Shown in pieces: positions 37,023-46,326 of a DNA stretch of 64,000 bases (positions within the stretch are counted from its first letter, which is position 1; each line of letters starts with the position of its first letter). The position numbers were made by a program, and so were the translations under genes. The notes beneath the pieces were generated by a model that was not told the origin of the DNA, did no database searches, and saw only the letters and a program-made list of their open reading frames with translations. Source of the stretch: Terribium retamae (lineage in GTDB: Bacteria > Pseudomonadota > Alphaproteobacteria > Rhizobiales > Rhizobiaceae). The stretch covers positions 62,001-126,000 of the forward strand of contig NZ_JAKREW010000010.1 in the NCBI RefSeq assembly GCF_022347545.1, in the 5' to 3' direction.

Positions 37023-38085
37023 AGGTCACCACCACATGGTCCGACAAAGGATGGCACTGGCAGGTCAGCACATAGCCCTGGCGCACCTCGTAGTCCTCCA
37101 GCGCGTGGTTGGTCTCCATCTCGACCTCGCCCTCCAGGACCATGGCGCGGCAGGTCGAGCAGACGCCGGCCTTACAGGCATAGGGCGCGTCGAGGCTGGC
37201 AGCCAGTGCTGCCTCCAGAAGGGTTTCACCCCTCTTCGCCATCTCGATGACGCGGGTGGAGCCGTCGAGCGTGATCGTCGCCTTGCAGGTTTCGGCCCGG
37301 GCGCCGTCCTCCGCGGTCTTGACGACATGCTTGGCGCGGCGCGGAGCGGAGGCAAACAGCTCGAACTTGATCTGGTCGTCGCGCAGCCCGTGTTCGCGCA
37401 ACGATGCGGCGATAGCCAGCATCATCGGCTCTGGTCCGCAGATGAAGGCCATGTCGATGGCCGCGATGTTGACCCAACCCTTGAACAGGCGAGCGCATTT
37501 CTCGGCATCGATGCGGCCCGAGAACAGGTCGATCTCCTGCGCCTCGCTCTCCAGCACATGCACTACGTTGAAGCGGCCGAGATGGGTGTTCTTGATGTCC
37601 TCCAGTTCCTCGCGGAACATGATCGAGTTGATCGAACGGTTGCCGTAGATCAGGGTGAAGCGCGACTTGGGTTCGCGTGCCAGCGTCGTCTTGATCAGTG
37701 ACAGCACCGGCGTGATGCCGCTGCCGCCGGCAAAGCCAAGATAATGCCGGCTTACTTCGGGCTGCAGCGGCACATGGAAAGCGCCCATCGGAGCCATGGC
37801 TTCCAGCGCATCGCCTGCTTTCAGTTCCTCATTGGCCCAGGTTGAAAAGGCTCCGCCATCGACACGCTTTATGCCGACCTTGAGCAGCCCTTCGTCCTTC
37901 CCTGCACAGATGGAATAGGAGCGGCGCAACTCCTCGCCGTCGAAGGTGCGGCGGAAGGTCAGGTATTGCCCTTGCGTGAAATCGAAGGCCTGTCGGTCCT
38001 CGTCGCGCGGGGCGAGTGTCACCACCACGGCGTCACGGGTTTCACGGCGGACATCGGTGACCTCGAGGGGAAAGAAGCGGGCCAT
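37012..38085 (-). CDS. paaE: Phenylacetyl-CoA epoxidase reductase subunit PaaE
   Basis: 357 residues. Ferredoxin-NADP reductase-like FAD domain (1-105; RRSYSICAG), NAD domain (110-230; GFAGGSGITPVLSLI) and a C-terminal plant-type 2Fe-2S domain with CKAGVCSTC and a distant LTCQC. It carries electrons from NADPH to the PaaABC di-iron epoxidase. The gap to paaD is 7 bases. Confidence 0.93.
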   Translation of the reverse strand: MARFFPLEVTDVRRETRDAVVVTLAPRDEDRQAFDFTQGQYLTFRRTFDGEELRRSYSICAGKDEGLLKVGIKRVDGGAFSTWANEELKAGDALEAMAPMGAFHVPLQPEVSRHYLGFAGGSGITPVLSLIKTTLAREPKSRFTLIYGNRSINSIMFREELEDIKNTHLGRFNVVHVLESEAQEIDLFSGRIDAEKCARLFKGWVNIAAIDMAFICGPEPMMLAIAASLREHGLRDDQIKFELFASAPRRAKHVVKTAEDGARAETCKATITLDGSTRVIEMAKRGETLLEAALAASLDAPYACKAGVCSTCRAMVLEGEVEMETNHALEDYEVRQGYVLTCQCHPLSDHVVVTYDQ

Positions 38086-38092
38086 CGGCGCC

Positions 38093-38596
38093 TCAGATGC
38101 TCTTGAAATAATCGAAGGGTTCCAGGCACTCGGTGCAGCGGTAGTGCGCCTTGCATGGTGTGGAGCCGAACTGGCTGATGCGCTCGGTTTTCACCGAGCC
38201 GCATTGTGGGCATGAGACGTTCAGTGGCTTGAGCGCGCCCGCGCAGGCCGCTGTGCCTTCTTGGGGTGGGGCGATGCCATAGGCGGTCAGTTTCTCGCGG
38301 CCCTCGGCGCTGATCCAGGCCGTGGTCCAGGCGGGCGACAGCTGCCGCTTGAGTTCGAGCTTTTCGATGCCGTGTTCGATCAGGGTCCGTTCGATTTCGA
38401 GATTGATGACGCCGGTTGCGGGGCAGCCCGAATAGGTTGGCGTCACCGTGACTTCCAGCGTGTCTCCGCGCCAAGCGACATCGCGGATGATGCCAAGGTC
38501 GATCAGCGAGATGACCGGGATTTCCGGATCCGGGATTTTTGCGAGCCACGACCGGATCTGGCTCAGGCGTGGTCGTGTGATGGTGGCGACGCTCAT
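38093..38596 (-). CDS. paaD: Phenylacetyl-CoA epoxidase maturation protein PaaD
   Basis: 167 residues from the ATG at 38596; the frame is open upstream only as a shadow of paaC. MIP18/SufT-like domain (IPDPEIPVISLIDLGIIRDV and TPTYSGCPATG), then a C-terminal four-cysteine zinc or iron site (CPQCGS and CTEC). It probably helps assemble the iron-sulfur cluster of PaaE. Also called paaJ. Confidence 0.9.
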   Translation of the reverse strand: MSVATITRPRLSQIRSWLAKIPDPEIPVISLIDLGIIRDVAWRGDTLEVTVTPTYSGCPATGVINLEIERTLIEHGIEKLELKRQLSPAWTTAWISAEGREKLTAYGIAPPQEGTAACAGALKPLNVSCPQCGSVKTERISQFGSTPCKAHYRCTECLEPFDYFKSI

Positions 38597-38603
38597 AGCG
38601 GCC

Positions 38604-39365
38604 TCACCATTTCGCGCCGGGATAGGCACGCTGCAGGAACTGCATCTCGGCCAGGATGAAACCGAGATGCTCGGAATGCACGCCGCGCTTGCCGCCCTTC
38701 TGGGCATAGCTCTTGTCGGGCGCCTTCAGCGTGGCCTCGGCCAGGGTGCGGCCGACATGCTGATCCCAAGCGGGACGCAAGGAGGCTGGTGCCGGCGCTA
38801 TGCCTGCCGCTTCGAGCTCGTCGTCCAGCGCATCGCCCAGGAACATCTCGCCGGTATAGGGCCACAGGAAATCCAGCGCCGTTTGCATTCTTGCCTGGCT
38901 TTCGCGGGTTCCATCGCCCAGCCGCACGACCAGATCAGTGCTGCGCTCGAGATGATAGGCGACCTCCTTGGAGGCTTTCTCCGCGATCTCGGCAATGCGC
39001 TTGTCGCTGGAATTGATCAGCGCCTTCAGCATCGGCAGGTGCCAGGCATCGAACAGGAACTGGCGCATGATGGTGCGGCCGAAATCGCCATTGGGCTGCT
39101 CGACCAGCAGCAGATTGCGATAGCCGGAGGCATCACGCAGGAAGGCCAGCGTGTCGGCCGTCTTGCCCCGGCCTTCGATCTCGCAGGCAAGACCGAGCCA
39201 AAGCTGCGCCTGGCCGACATGGTCGAGTGCCGTGTTGGCGAGCGCGATGTCTTCCTCGAGCGCTGGCGAATGCCCGCACCATTCGGAATCGCGATGGCCG
39301 AGGATCAGGCAGTTGTCCCCCATCCGCGTTGCGAACTCCGCTATGGCTGCCGACGTGACACCCAT
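38604..39365 (-). CDS. paaC: Phenylacetyl-CoA epoxidase structural subunit PaaC
   Basis: 253 residues from the ATG at 39365, which overlaps the paaB stop (TGATG). Ferritin-like helical fold without the full set of metal ligands, typical of PaaC: GHRDSEWCGHSPALEEDIAL and LDHVGQAQLWLG. It forms the heterodimeric core with PaaA. Confidence 0.92.
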   Translation of the reverse strand: MGVTSAAIAEFATRMGDNCLILGHRDSEWCGHSPALEEDIALANTALDHVGQAQLWLGLACEIEGRGKTADTLAFLRDASGYRNLLLVEQPNGDFGRTIMRQFLFDAWHLPMLKALINSSDKRIAEIAEKASKEVAYHLERSTDLVVRLGDGTRESQARMQTALDFLWPYTGEMFLGDALDDELEAAGIAPAPASLRPAWDQHVGRTLAEATLKAPDKSYAQKGGKRGVHSEHLGFILAEMQFLQRAYPGAKW

Positions 39366-39649
39366 CACATGTGTCCTACTTCGTCCGGCACGTCGAAGAA
39401 GGTCGGATGCCGGTAGACCTTGGAATTGGCAGGGTCGAACAGCGGACCTTTTTCCGATGGCGCGCTGGCCACCACATCGGACGAGCGAACCACCCAGATG
39501 CTCACGCCTTCATTGCGGCGGGTGTAGACGTCGCGCGCATTGTGGATCGCCATCTTGGCGTCCGGCGCGTGCAGGCTGCCGACATGCCGGTGGTTGAGGC
39601 CGTGCTGGCCGCGGATGAAGACCTCCCACAGGGGCCACTCGCTTGTCAT
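39365..39649 (-). CDS. paaB: Phenylacetyl-CoA epoxidase subunit PaaB
   Basis: 94 residues from the ATG at 39649; full length for PaaB. Typical blocks are WPLWEVFIRGQHGLNHRHVG and IWVVRSSDV. It bridges PaaAC heterodimers. It starts 20 bases after paaA and is coupled to paaC by a one-base overlap. Confidence 0.92.
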   Translation of the reverse strand: MTSEWPLWEVFIRGQHGLNHRHVGSLHAPDAKMAIHNARDVYTRRNEGVSIWVVRSSDVVASAPSEKGPLFDPANSKVYRHPTFFDVPDEVGHM

Positions 39650-39668
39650 GTCAGGCTCCTTTACGGTT

Positions 39669-40667
39669 CTACGCTGCGGCAGCCGGCGTCTCGCGGGCGG
39701 CATGCTTTTCGGCATAGGCGGTGAGCGCGTCTCGGAACCAGGCGCCGTCGTCCCAGGCCTTGCGGCGGGCTTCCAGCCGCTCGCGATTGCAGGGACCGTT
39801 GCCGGCAATCACTTCGAAGAACTCGGTCCAATCCGGCTCGCCGAAATCGTGGCCACCCTTTTCCTCGTTCCACTTCAGGTCCGGGTCGGGAATGGTAAGG
39901 CCAAGGAATTTCGCCTGCGGTACGGTCTGGTCGACGAATTTCTGGCGCAGCGCGTCATTGGAGTCTTGCTTGATATTCCACGCCATCGACTGGGCCGAGT
40001 GCACCGAGGCGTCGTCCGATGGGCCGAACATCATCAGTGAAGGCCACCACCAGCGGTTCAGCGCGTCCTGTGCCATCGCCTTCTGCTCGGGCGTGCCGTT
40101 GCACAGCACGGTCAGGATGTCGAAGCCCTGGCGCTGGTGGAAGCTCTCTTCCTTGCAGATGCGCACCATGGCGCGGGCGTAAGGCCCGTAGGAACAGCGC
40201 TGCAGCGGCACCTGGTTCATGATCGCAGCGCCATCGACAAGCCAGCCGATCGCGCCGATATCGGCCCAGGTCAGTGTCGGATAGTTGAAGATCGAGGAGT
40301 ATTTCGCCTTGCCGGAATGCAGCTGGCCGTACATCTCGTCGCGGCTGATGCCGAGCGTCTCGGCAGCGCAATAGAGGTAGAGCCCATGGCCGGCTTCGTC
40401 CTGCACCTTGGCGAGCAGGATCGCCTTGCGCTCCAGTGTCGGTGCACGCGTGATCCAGTTGCCTTCGGGCAGCTGTCCGACGATCTCGGAATGGGCGTGC
40501 TGGGAAATCTGTCGGATCAGCGTCTTGCGATAGGCTTCCGGCATCCATTCCTTCGGCTCGATCTTCTGACCGGCGTCGATGCGCTCCTGAAAGGCACGTT
40601 CCTGCGGCTCCATCTCGTCCAGGCTCTTCACCTTGGCCGCATCCGTCTTGACCATCTGTGCATACAT
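39669..40667 (-). CDS. paaA: Phenylacetyl-CoA 1,2-epoxidase catalytic subunit PaaA
   Basis: 332 residues, di-iron oxygenase with carboxylate/His ligands in [18 protein letters not shown] and EESFHQRQG. It epoxidises the aromatic ring of phenylacetyl-CoA with O2 and electrons from PaaE. It is the first gene of the minus-strand operon; AGGAG precedes the ATG. The PaaR palindrome lies about 180 bases upstream. Confidence 0.94.
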   Translation of the reverse strand: MYAQMVKTDAAKVKSLDEMEPQERAFQERIDAGQKIEPKEWMPEAYRKTLIRQISQHAHSEIVGQLPEGNWITRAPTLERKAILLAKVQDEAGHGLYLYCAAETLGISRDEMYGQLHSGKAKYSSIFNYPTLTWADIGAIGWLVDGAAIMNQVPLQRCSYGPYARAMVRICKEESFHQRQGFDILTVLCNGTPEQKAMAQDALNRWWWPSLMMFGPSDDASVHSAQSMAWNIKQDSNDALRQKFVDQTVPQAKFLGLTIPDPDLKWNEEKGGHDFGEPDWTEFFEVIAGNGPCNRERLEARRKAWDDGAWFRDALTAYAEKHAARETPAAAA

Positions 40668-41111
40668 GGCGACGTCTCCTTTGCTGGGCGCGTATCAGAC
40701 GCGCCGGACGATCGATGGATTGAGAGAAGTCAAATCCCCAGCGTGAAAAACGAGCGGCGCATGGCCCGACGGCGCGCACATCGCATTGCGGATGAAAGCT
40801 TCCGGCATGGGTTTCCTCCCCGTCGGATCGCCTGACTGTGTAATTCACCGACCGGTCGGTCATTTAATTGCACAGAATGGCCCGGAGATCAACCGCAAAC
40901 TGCGTTTGGCCTGCCTGCCGCCGTGTTCGACTTGTCGGCGCTCGCCCCGACTGGGCTGCAATTGCGTCTGGCTGATCATTGCCTGACTTGTAGGCCGTCA
41001 CTCAGGATCGCGTAGGCTTCGATGCGCGGCATTTCCAGCAGACGCGCCGGCAAATCGCGATCATTTTGCCCTCTGAAGCAGCATCTATGGTGGGCGCTGA
41101 CCCTATAACAC
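40668..41111. other. Intergenic region between paaA and the cytochrome genes
   Basis: 444 bases without a convincing gene. The first half holds the paaA leader and the PaaR operator at 40847-40860. In the second half (40870-41111) I see no coding pattern, RNA gene or clear terminator for the cytochrome-aau block that could be defended. Confidence 0.6.
40847..40860. promoter_or_regulatory. PaaR operator upstream of paaA
   Basis: Perfect 14-bp palindrome ACCGACCGGTCGGT, flanked by AATTC and CATTT. Its 12-bp core is identical to the site before paaG. It should let PaaR repress the paaABCDE-paaZ operon. Confidence 0.8.
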
Positions 41112-41555
41112 TCAATAGTTCGGCAGCGCATAGCCCCGTTTCTGCAGGTTTTCAGCTACCTTGCGCCGCGCGACGAAGAAATCCGGTGGCCGGTTGGCGC
41201 GCGAATGCGCGATTTCTTCGACCGAATAGGGTTTGAAGGGCTCGGTGAGTGAGCCTTTCGCCAGCGCCGGCACCAGCCAGTTCATCAGCGTAGCCACGTC
41301 CTTGTCATTGAGACCGGAATTCATGATGCCGGGCGCCTGCGTGAGGAACGTTCGAGATTCCGCCGATTTCATAAACGTGCCGACATTGCCGGCGAGCGCC
41401 GGGATGCCGCCTACTGTTGCTGCATTGCCCTGCAGGCCATGACAGCCAGAGCAATGCAGCCTGTAGAGGATCTGGCCGCTCTCAGAAGCGCGCGCCGAAC
41501 CGAGGCTGACCACGGCGACCATCGAAACGAGCAGTGCGGCGAGGGTTATTCTCAT
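41112..41555 (-). CDS. Periplasmic c-type cytochrome, single heme
   Basis: 147 residues from the ATG at 41555 with a signal peptide (1-24). One heme site, CSGCH, near residue 35; a methionine ligand could lie in APGIMNSGL. The C-terminal half (SRANRPPDFFVARRKV) is not typical of a plain cytochrome c. It is the last gene downstream of aauA, 4 bases after another cytochrome gene. It is a likely electron acceptor or shuttle for the amine dehydrogenase. Confidence 0.82.
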   Translation of the reverse strand: MRITLAALLVSMVAVVSLGSARASESGQILYRLHCSGCHGLQGNAATVGGIPALAGNVGTFMKSAESRTFLTQAPGIMNSGLNDKDVATLMNWLVPALAKGSLTEPFKPYSVEEIAHSRANRPPDFFVARRKVAENLQKRGYALPNY

Positions 41556-41559
41556 CGGC

Positions 41560-42003
41560 TCACTGCACCAGTTGCGACCGTGTTCCAAGAAGCGTCTTGT
41601 GATCGACTTTTTTAGCGCGCAGCGCTTCAACCTCTGTAGCGGTCAGCGGCTTGAAATCGGCCGGAGCGCTGTTCAGCTTGGCAAGGACATAATTTGCCAG
41701 CGTCGCGATCTCCTCGTCCTTGCGCTGCTTTTGCGCGGGCATGATGCCCTGATAAGTCCGTCCGGCGGCGGTCAGCTTGCCGGACAGGCCGTTCAGGATG
41801 ATTTCCGGCACATAAAGGCGGCTATCCGGCTTGCCCGCCTTCGCCCATTCCGCGCCGGCCAGCGGCGGGGCCATGCCGGGTATACCTACGCCGCCCTTGC
41901 CGTGACAGGCCCCGCAGGTCTTAGTGAACAGGGCGACATCGTCAGCCAAGGCTCCGGTGGCGACCAACATCGTCAGCAAAAAAGCGATGCCGGCTTTAGC
42001 CAT
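41560..42003 (-). CDS. Periplasmic c-type cytochrome, single heme
   Basis: 147 residues from the ATG at 42003, which overlaps the aauA end by 8 bases and has GGGAA upstream; a TTG four codons earlier is possible. Signal peptide ends at about 20 (ALADD). Heme site CGACH near 33, Met ligand probably in GIMPAQKQR. It is an electron carrier for aromatic amine dehydrogenase, in place of an azurin or amicyanin, none of which is seen nearby. Confidence 0.83.
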   Translation of the reverse strand: MAKAGIAFLLTMLVATGALADDVALFTKTCGACHGKGGVGIPGMAPPLAGAEWAKAGKPDSRLYVPEIILNGLSGKLTAAGRTYQGIMPAQKQRKDEEIATLANYVLAKLNSAPADFKPLTATEVEALRAKKVDHKTLLGTRSQLVQ

Positions 42004-42535
42004 TGCTGTTCCCAAGGCCGACGACCGCCGCGACAGTGCAATGATAGTTGCTCTGCGTGTTGGCCATGCACCAGTTGATGTCGTTGTGCACGCCCATGCG
42101 GTAGCCGGGCCGTTCGCGCAGATTGAAGTTGCACAGGCATTTGCCGCAGGAGGCGACGCCGCAGCAGTCGTTGTAGCTGATCAGATATTCCTTGCCATCG
42201 CCCGGATTCTGGCAGGTTCCGACCCAAGTCACTGCCGACACCTGCGCATTGGGCGGGCATTGGTTGATGGTGCCGCCGCAGCAGGTGCATAGGAAGCCGT
42301 CGAGCGCGCAGTAGCGCCAGTATTCGCACTCCTGATCGGTCTTTTCCGCGGCTGCGCGGGCCGTGCCGCCGCCATCACGATCGAAGGGCAGCAGCGGCAT
42401 GATCGCGCCGCCGACGGCCACCTTTCCGACGAAGGACAGGAAGGTGCGACGACCGAGCCGGTGCGCCATTTGCCGCGATCCCCGCTCCGTGACGTGGTCG
42501 ATGGCACCGAAGAGTTTGTCGATCAGTTTCGACAT
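41996..42535 (-). CDS. aauA: Aromatic amine dehydrogenase light chain (TTQ-bearing), AauA
   Basis: 179 residues. Twin-arginine leader (RRTFLSFVG near 29-37), then a cysteine-rich mature part with 14 Cys. The TTQ tryptophans are expected at Trp104 (VTWVGTC) and Trp155 (NDINWCMA). YWRYCALDGFLCTCCGG and RERPGYRMGVHNDINWCMAN match what I recall of the Alcaligenes faecalis aromatic amine dehydrogenase better than methylamine dehydrogenase (DGNICDCSGG). It oxidises amines such as phenylethylamine or tyramine to aldehydes in the periplasm. Confidence 0.88.
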   Translation of the reverse strand: MSKLIDKLFGAIDHVTERGSRQMAHRLGRRTFLSFVGKVAVGGAIMPLLPFDRDGGGTARAAAEKTDQECEYWRYCALDGFLCTCCGGTINQCPPNAQVSAVTWVGTCQNPGDGKEYLISYNDCCGVASCGKCLCNFNLRERPGYRMGVHNDINWCMANTQSNYHCTVAAVVGLGNSNG

Positions 42536-42568
42536 AACGTGTCTCCCCTAATTCTAACCACGCATTGT

Positions 42569-43168
42569 TTAGCTACGCTGGGCGACTTCGGCTTCGATCC
42601 AGTTTTGTATCGAAGCCTGGCCGAGATCCTGCGCATTGAGAAGGCTTTCCAATTGCTCGCGTGAATTGACCAGGCCCTTGCCGCGCACTACGCCCTGCGG
42701 ATCGAGCAGCACCGCGAAGGGAAGTCGATTGATGCGGTAGGTCATGCCAAGGTCGCGCGATAGAACGTATGGGAAGTCGCCGAGACCAGCGGCGCGGCGA
42801 AATTCGGTGTGTTCAAGCGCATCGCCGTCGGAGGCGATGATGATGCCGAGCTTCTGCGCTTCCGCCTGCTTCAATGATTTGAGGACCGGTAGCAGCTTCT
42901 TGCAGACCGGGCAGGTGGTCGACAGGAAGAACACCAGCGTGCTCTTCGGCGCCGGCAGCCCGAGCGTCAGCGGTTTGCCATCCAGCGTGAGCAGGTCGAA
43001 GCGCGGCGATTGTTCGCCGATCTTCGGGCCGGCGTCTGTCATCAGGGCGCCCATCGGCGCCACGCGTTCGAACAGGATGCCGACCTGTCTCGCCAGCGCG
43101 AAGACGACGATCAGGAGAACGATGACGATCGCCCACAGGACGATCACGGCTACAACCAGCGGATCCAT
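42569..43168 (-). CDS. mauD: Methylamine utilization-type protein MauD (thioredoxin-like)
   Basis: 199 residues with one N-terminal membrane anchor (about 4-27) and a thioredoxin-like domain facing the periplasm with CPVC near 91-94. MauD is needed for the many disulfides of the TTQ light chain, made by the next gene. It overlaps mauE by one base (TGATG). Confidence 0.87.
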   Translation of the reverse strand: MDPLVVAVIVLWAIVIVLLIVVFALARQVGILFERVAPMGALMTDAGPKIGEQSPRFDLLTLDGKPLTLGLPAPKSTLVFFLSTTCPVCKKLLPVLKSLKQAEAQKLGIIIASDGDALEHTEFRRAAGLGDFPYVLSRDLGMTYRINRLPFAVLLDPQGVVRGKGLVNSREQLESLLNAQDLGQASIQNWIEAEVAQRS

Positions 43169-43734
43169 CAGTCGTGCCCCTCATGATTGTGCTGCTCGAA
43201 TGTGCGGTTGGACGCCTGCAGCCAGGACCAGTTGTCGATGAGTTTTTCGATGCCTGCGAAAAGCAGGACGGCAGAAAGGATGCCGGCGGCAGCACTCAGC
43301 CAGGCAACCGCGGTCATCTCGGCCGGAAGCAGCGAGGCCATCGCCACCACGCAAAGCACGCCGAGCACGGCGTTGCGTGCCACCAGATACCAGGACAGGC
43401 CTTGTCCGGCGCCGCCGCAACCACAGTCGATGTGTGTGTTGCCGCGCCATAGGTTGACGGCAATGGCACCAGCGTAGACGGCAAGGAGGACAAGCGCGAC
43501 GCCCGCCGCGAACGGCCGGGTCGCCGGAATGATCAGGCCGAGGATCACCGCGACCTCCAGAAGCAGCAGGCCTAACGCCGCCGGCGTCAGCAGCCTGGCC
43601 GGCAACAGGCGATAAGCACCCATCGTATGCGTGAACATCGTCAGGTCCGTCGCCTTGTGCATGGCCGCGCGCGCGAACACACAGACCAGCGTGCCCGCCG
43701 CGATGACCACCAGGATCGGATGCAGCGCTGTCAT
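43168..43734 (-). CDS. mauE: Methylamine utilization-type membrane protein MauE
   Basis: 188 residues from the ATG at 43734. About five membrane segments of the MauE/DoxX-like fold with a CGCGG motif near 104-108. It is needed with MauD for light chain maturation and transport. The frame is open far upstream, but only as a shadow of aauB. It starts 5 bases after the aauB stop. Confidence 0.85.
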   Translation of the reverse strand: MTALHPILVVIAAGTLVCVFARAAMHKATDLTMFTHTMGAYRLLPARLLTPAALGLLLLEVAVILGLIIPATRPFAAGVALVLLAVYAGAIAVNLWRGNTHIDCGCGGAGQGLSWYLVARNAVLGVLCVVAMASLLPAEMTAVAWLSAAAGILSAVLLFAGIEKLIDNWSWLQASNRTFEQHNHEGHD

Positions 43735-43739
43735 GGCGG

Positions 43740-44897
43740 CTACCGCACCTCGACCTGGTCGGGCAGGTCTCCGCCCGAGGCTGCGACTGCCGGCGTCAGT
43801 GCGAACTCCTTGCCGGCGTCCGGCAGGTCGTAGCGCACGATTTCCGCCTTCAAGCCGTCGATCGCGAACAGAGCCGGTTTGTCGCCTTGGTTGACGGTCA
43901 GCCCGATCGCCGGCACCGATTTCGAGCGGCCGATGACCTTCTTGGCCTTGAGATCGACCGCCCAGATTTCCTCCGCGGGGTTCTTGTGGCTGCCCTCCGT
44001 GCCGTTGGAGTGCATCAACATATAGGCAATGCCGTTTTTGTCGTGCACGGTCAGCGGCTGGTAGCCGCCGGGCCTCCAGTTGCCTTCGACACCCTTGGCC
44101 ACCTCGATCTTGTCGACCAGCTTGGCGGTGTCGCCCTCGACATCGATGACATAGATGTTTCCGCCATAGGACGGGAACACCCAATAGTCGCCCCAGCGAT
44201 AGGCACTGGTAAAGATGGCGTCCGCGTCGGCGTCGAAGATTGCTTCCGACGGTTTCATCTCGCCGGTGCCGTCCGGTTTGACGTCGATGGTGCCGACCGT
44301 GCCGTCACCGCACAGCGTCGCGAAGCGTGTTGCGGTCTTGGCCGAGGGGAAGATGCCGTAGCAGCCGGGATTGGGGATGTCGCCGATCTGCTTCTTGGCC
44401 GCCAGGTCCACGATCGTCACGGAGGTGGCGGGTGTCGCATTCTGCACGAAAAGATATTTCATCTCGGCCGAGGGTTGGAACAGCGAACGATAGTTCAGTG
44501 CCTGCGCCCTGTTGTTCGAGATCGGGATCTCTTCCTTGAAGGTAAGATCCTCGCCGGAATAGACTTCGACGAAATCAGAACGTTCGCCCCGGGTGGTGCG
44601 CGACAGATGCGATGTCGCGACATAGATGTCCTTCGAGCCTTGGGGAAACTGCGCCATGCCCAGGCTGCCGGTGCCGATGATGCCGATCGGCTTCAACGTC
44701 TTGGCATCCATCACATAGATGCGCCCGTCCACCACGTGATTGAGCGCAAGATCCATGGAAAAGAGCATTTCGGTGCCGGCCGTGATCTTGACGTTGGTGA
44801 TCTCCTCCGGCTGGATTTCCTTGGCTGCCTCCTGGGCGTATGCAGGCAAGATCGCCGTGCTGGCCAGCATGGCCGCCGCGAACAGACCCAAACGCAT
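43740..44897 (-). CDS. aauB: Aromatic amine dehydrogenase heavy chain AauB
   Basis: 385 residues from the ATG at 44897, preceded by GGGGAGGATC. Signal peptide 1-21 (AYAQ). The rest is a beta-propeller of the amine dehydrogenase heavy chain family, with GYQPLTVHDKNGIAYMLMHSN and EEIWAVDLKAKKVIGR. It pairs with the light chain as an alpha2-beta2 enzyme. It is the first gene of the aauB-mauE-mauD-aauA-cyt-cyt operon. Confidence 0.88.
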   Translation of the reverse strand: MRLGLFAAAMLASTAILPAYAQEAAKEIQPEEITNVKITAGTEMLFSMDLALNHVVDGRIYVMDAKTLKPIGIIGTGSLGMAQFPQGSKDIYVATSHLSRTTRGERSDFVEVYSGEDLTFKEEIPISNNRAQALNYRSLFQPSAEMKYLFVQNATPATSVTIVDLAAKKQIGDIPNPGCYGIFPSAKTATRFATLCGDGTVGTIDVKPDGTGEMKPSEAIFDADADAIFTSAYRWGDYWVFPSYGGNIYVIDVEGDTAKLVDKIEVAKGVEGNWRPGGYQPLTVHDKNGIAYMLMHSNGTEGSHKNPAEEIWAVDLKAKKVIGRSKSVPAIGLTVNQGDKPALFAIDGLKAEIVRYDLPDAGKEFALTPAVAASGGDLPDQVEVR

Positions 44898-45184
44898 TGG
44901 TGATCCTCCCCTTTGCTCGTTCCTTCCCATGCCTGCCGTTCGTTTCACGCCGCAGCCATGCCGTTTCAGGCAAGGTATGGTGTTAAGCTGGAAGTGGCGA
45001 AAAGGATCGCTGCCGCGGATGCCATCGATGAAGGTTCATCCTGGCGCGCTTCTTCGCCAGGCAACCTCTCCCGCGGCCTCGTTCCGCATCTCCCAGGGCA
45101 GCAACAGGCTCTCGATCTCGACTTTGCATCGCCACCTCGGCGGCCCGCTTGACAGAACGCGCCAAAATGCAGGCGCTCCAGCTT

Positions 45185-46204
45185 TCAGAGATGCCTTTCC
45201 CGGGTGCGATAGTCGGCAGGTGTCTCGCCGACCTGGCTTCTGAAATTTCGCGAGAAGGCACTGGGCTCGCTGTAGCCGAGTTGCAGCGCGATCGTCGTCA
45301 GCGGGATGTCAGTCGCCACCAGCATGCATTTGGCGATCTGGATGCGCACCTTGTTGCGGATGTCGAGGAAGTTCACACCGCATTCCGCCAGCCGGCGCTG
45401 GAAGGTGCGCAACGAGACACCGAAATCGGCGGCGGCGTGTTCGACATCGGCGTCGAATGCGCGCGCCAGTGCCGCGCTCATCCATGCCTGCAGGGCCGTG
45501 ACCAGGTCGACTTCCTGTTGCAGCGCTGAACGGTTCTCCTGAAGTTCCTCCTCGGCCCTTGCGTTGGCGACGGGGTCGGCACCCGGCACGCTGTGCTCGA
45601 GATAGGTGGCAGGAAAATAGATCGCGTTGCGTGATCGGCCGCTCTGTACGGCACAACCGAAATAGCTGCGGTAGGCATCCACATCCCTGGAGCAGTCATG
45701 CTCCAGGTCGACATGGGAAATGGTCCGCCGCGGCCCGATAATATCGGTCAGCATCTTATGCTCGAGCGCGACAGTGAAGTCGGCGTCCTGATGGCGCAGC
45801 CGCACGGTTGGGTCGGAGATCGAATAGCTTAATCTGGCAAGCTCGCCCGACACGTCGAGGCGCGCCTCGGTATTGCTCTGCAGGCTGGAGAAATAGCTGG
45901 TGAATTTCGAGAAGGCCCAACCGAGAGTGGGCGCGGTGAAGAAGACCGTGGCAATGGAGCCGAGCGCTGGCAGATTGTAGCTGCGACCGAGCTTCAGGCC
46001 GAATGTGATGTCACCTTTTTCGCGTGCCGCGGCCTCCAGAATGGTCGTGAAGATCGCGAGTGGTGTGCTTTCACTGCTTTCTGCAAGGCTTGAGCGTGTT
46101 AGCCCAAGCCTTGCCAATATGCTTTCCGGTTCCTGGCCTTTATTGGCCAGTGCGTCGAGCAACAGCGTCGTTGCCCGTGGCGCGATCGTCCCGCTTCCCT
46201 GCAT
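45185..46204 (-). CDS. AraC family transcriptional regulator
   Basis: 339 residues from the ATG at 46204, with GGAGG 6 bases upstream. N-terminal arabinose-binding-like domain of the OruR type (about 10-200) and a C-terminal double helix-turn-helix (FGVSLRTFQRRLAECG and LTTIALQLGYSEPSAFSRNFRSQVGETPADYR). It faces the same way as aauB, which begins 287 bases downstream, so it is the likely activator of the amine dehydrogenase operon; the tetraheme gene is divergent. The 287-base gap after it shows no gene I can defend. Confidence 0.85.
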   Translation of the reverse strand: MQGSGTIAPRATTLLLDALANKGQEPESILARLGLTRSSLAESSESTPLAIFTTILEAAAREKGDITFGLKLGRSYNLPALGSIATVFFTAPTLGWAFSKFTSYFSSLQSNTEARLDVSGELARLSYSISDPTVRLRHQDADFTVALEHKMLTDIIGPRRTISHVDLEHDCSRDVDAYRSYFGCAVQSGRSRNAIYFPATYLEHSVPGADPVANARAEEELQENRSALQQEVDLVTALQAWMSAALARAFDADVEHAAADFGVSLRTFQRRLAECGVNFLDIRNKVRIQIAKCMLVATDIPLTTIALQLGYSEPSAFSRNFRSQVGETPADYRTRERHL

Positions 46205-46215
46205 CCCGCACCTCC

Positions 46216-46318
46216 AGAGCGTTCCGTTTTTCACGGAAACGCGGAAACGCTCCAACTTTTGTTTTCAAGCAATTCCGGACGGAAAACCGCTACGCACTTT
46301 TCCTCGAATTGCTCCAGT
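46216..46318. repeat. Intergenic repeat, second copy
   Basis: Related to the degenerate copy at 1748-1834. It begins with the dyad CGTTCCGTTTTTCACGGAAACG and ends in GAATTGCTC. It lies just upstream of the AraC gene start, so its outer end sits in the regulator's leader. Confidence 0.75.
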
Positions 46319-46326
46319 CACGGTCG

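Noticed and set aside
43735..44184. 150-residue N-terminal extension of mauE
   Set aside because: It is the out-of-frame shadow of aauB. The ATG at 43734 gives a normal MauE length.
44898..45184. Small gene in the gap between aauB and the AraC gene
   Set aside because: Frames here are short, lack ribosome sites and show no codon pattern or family.
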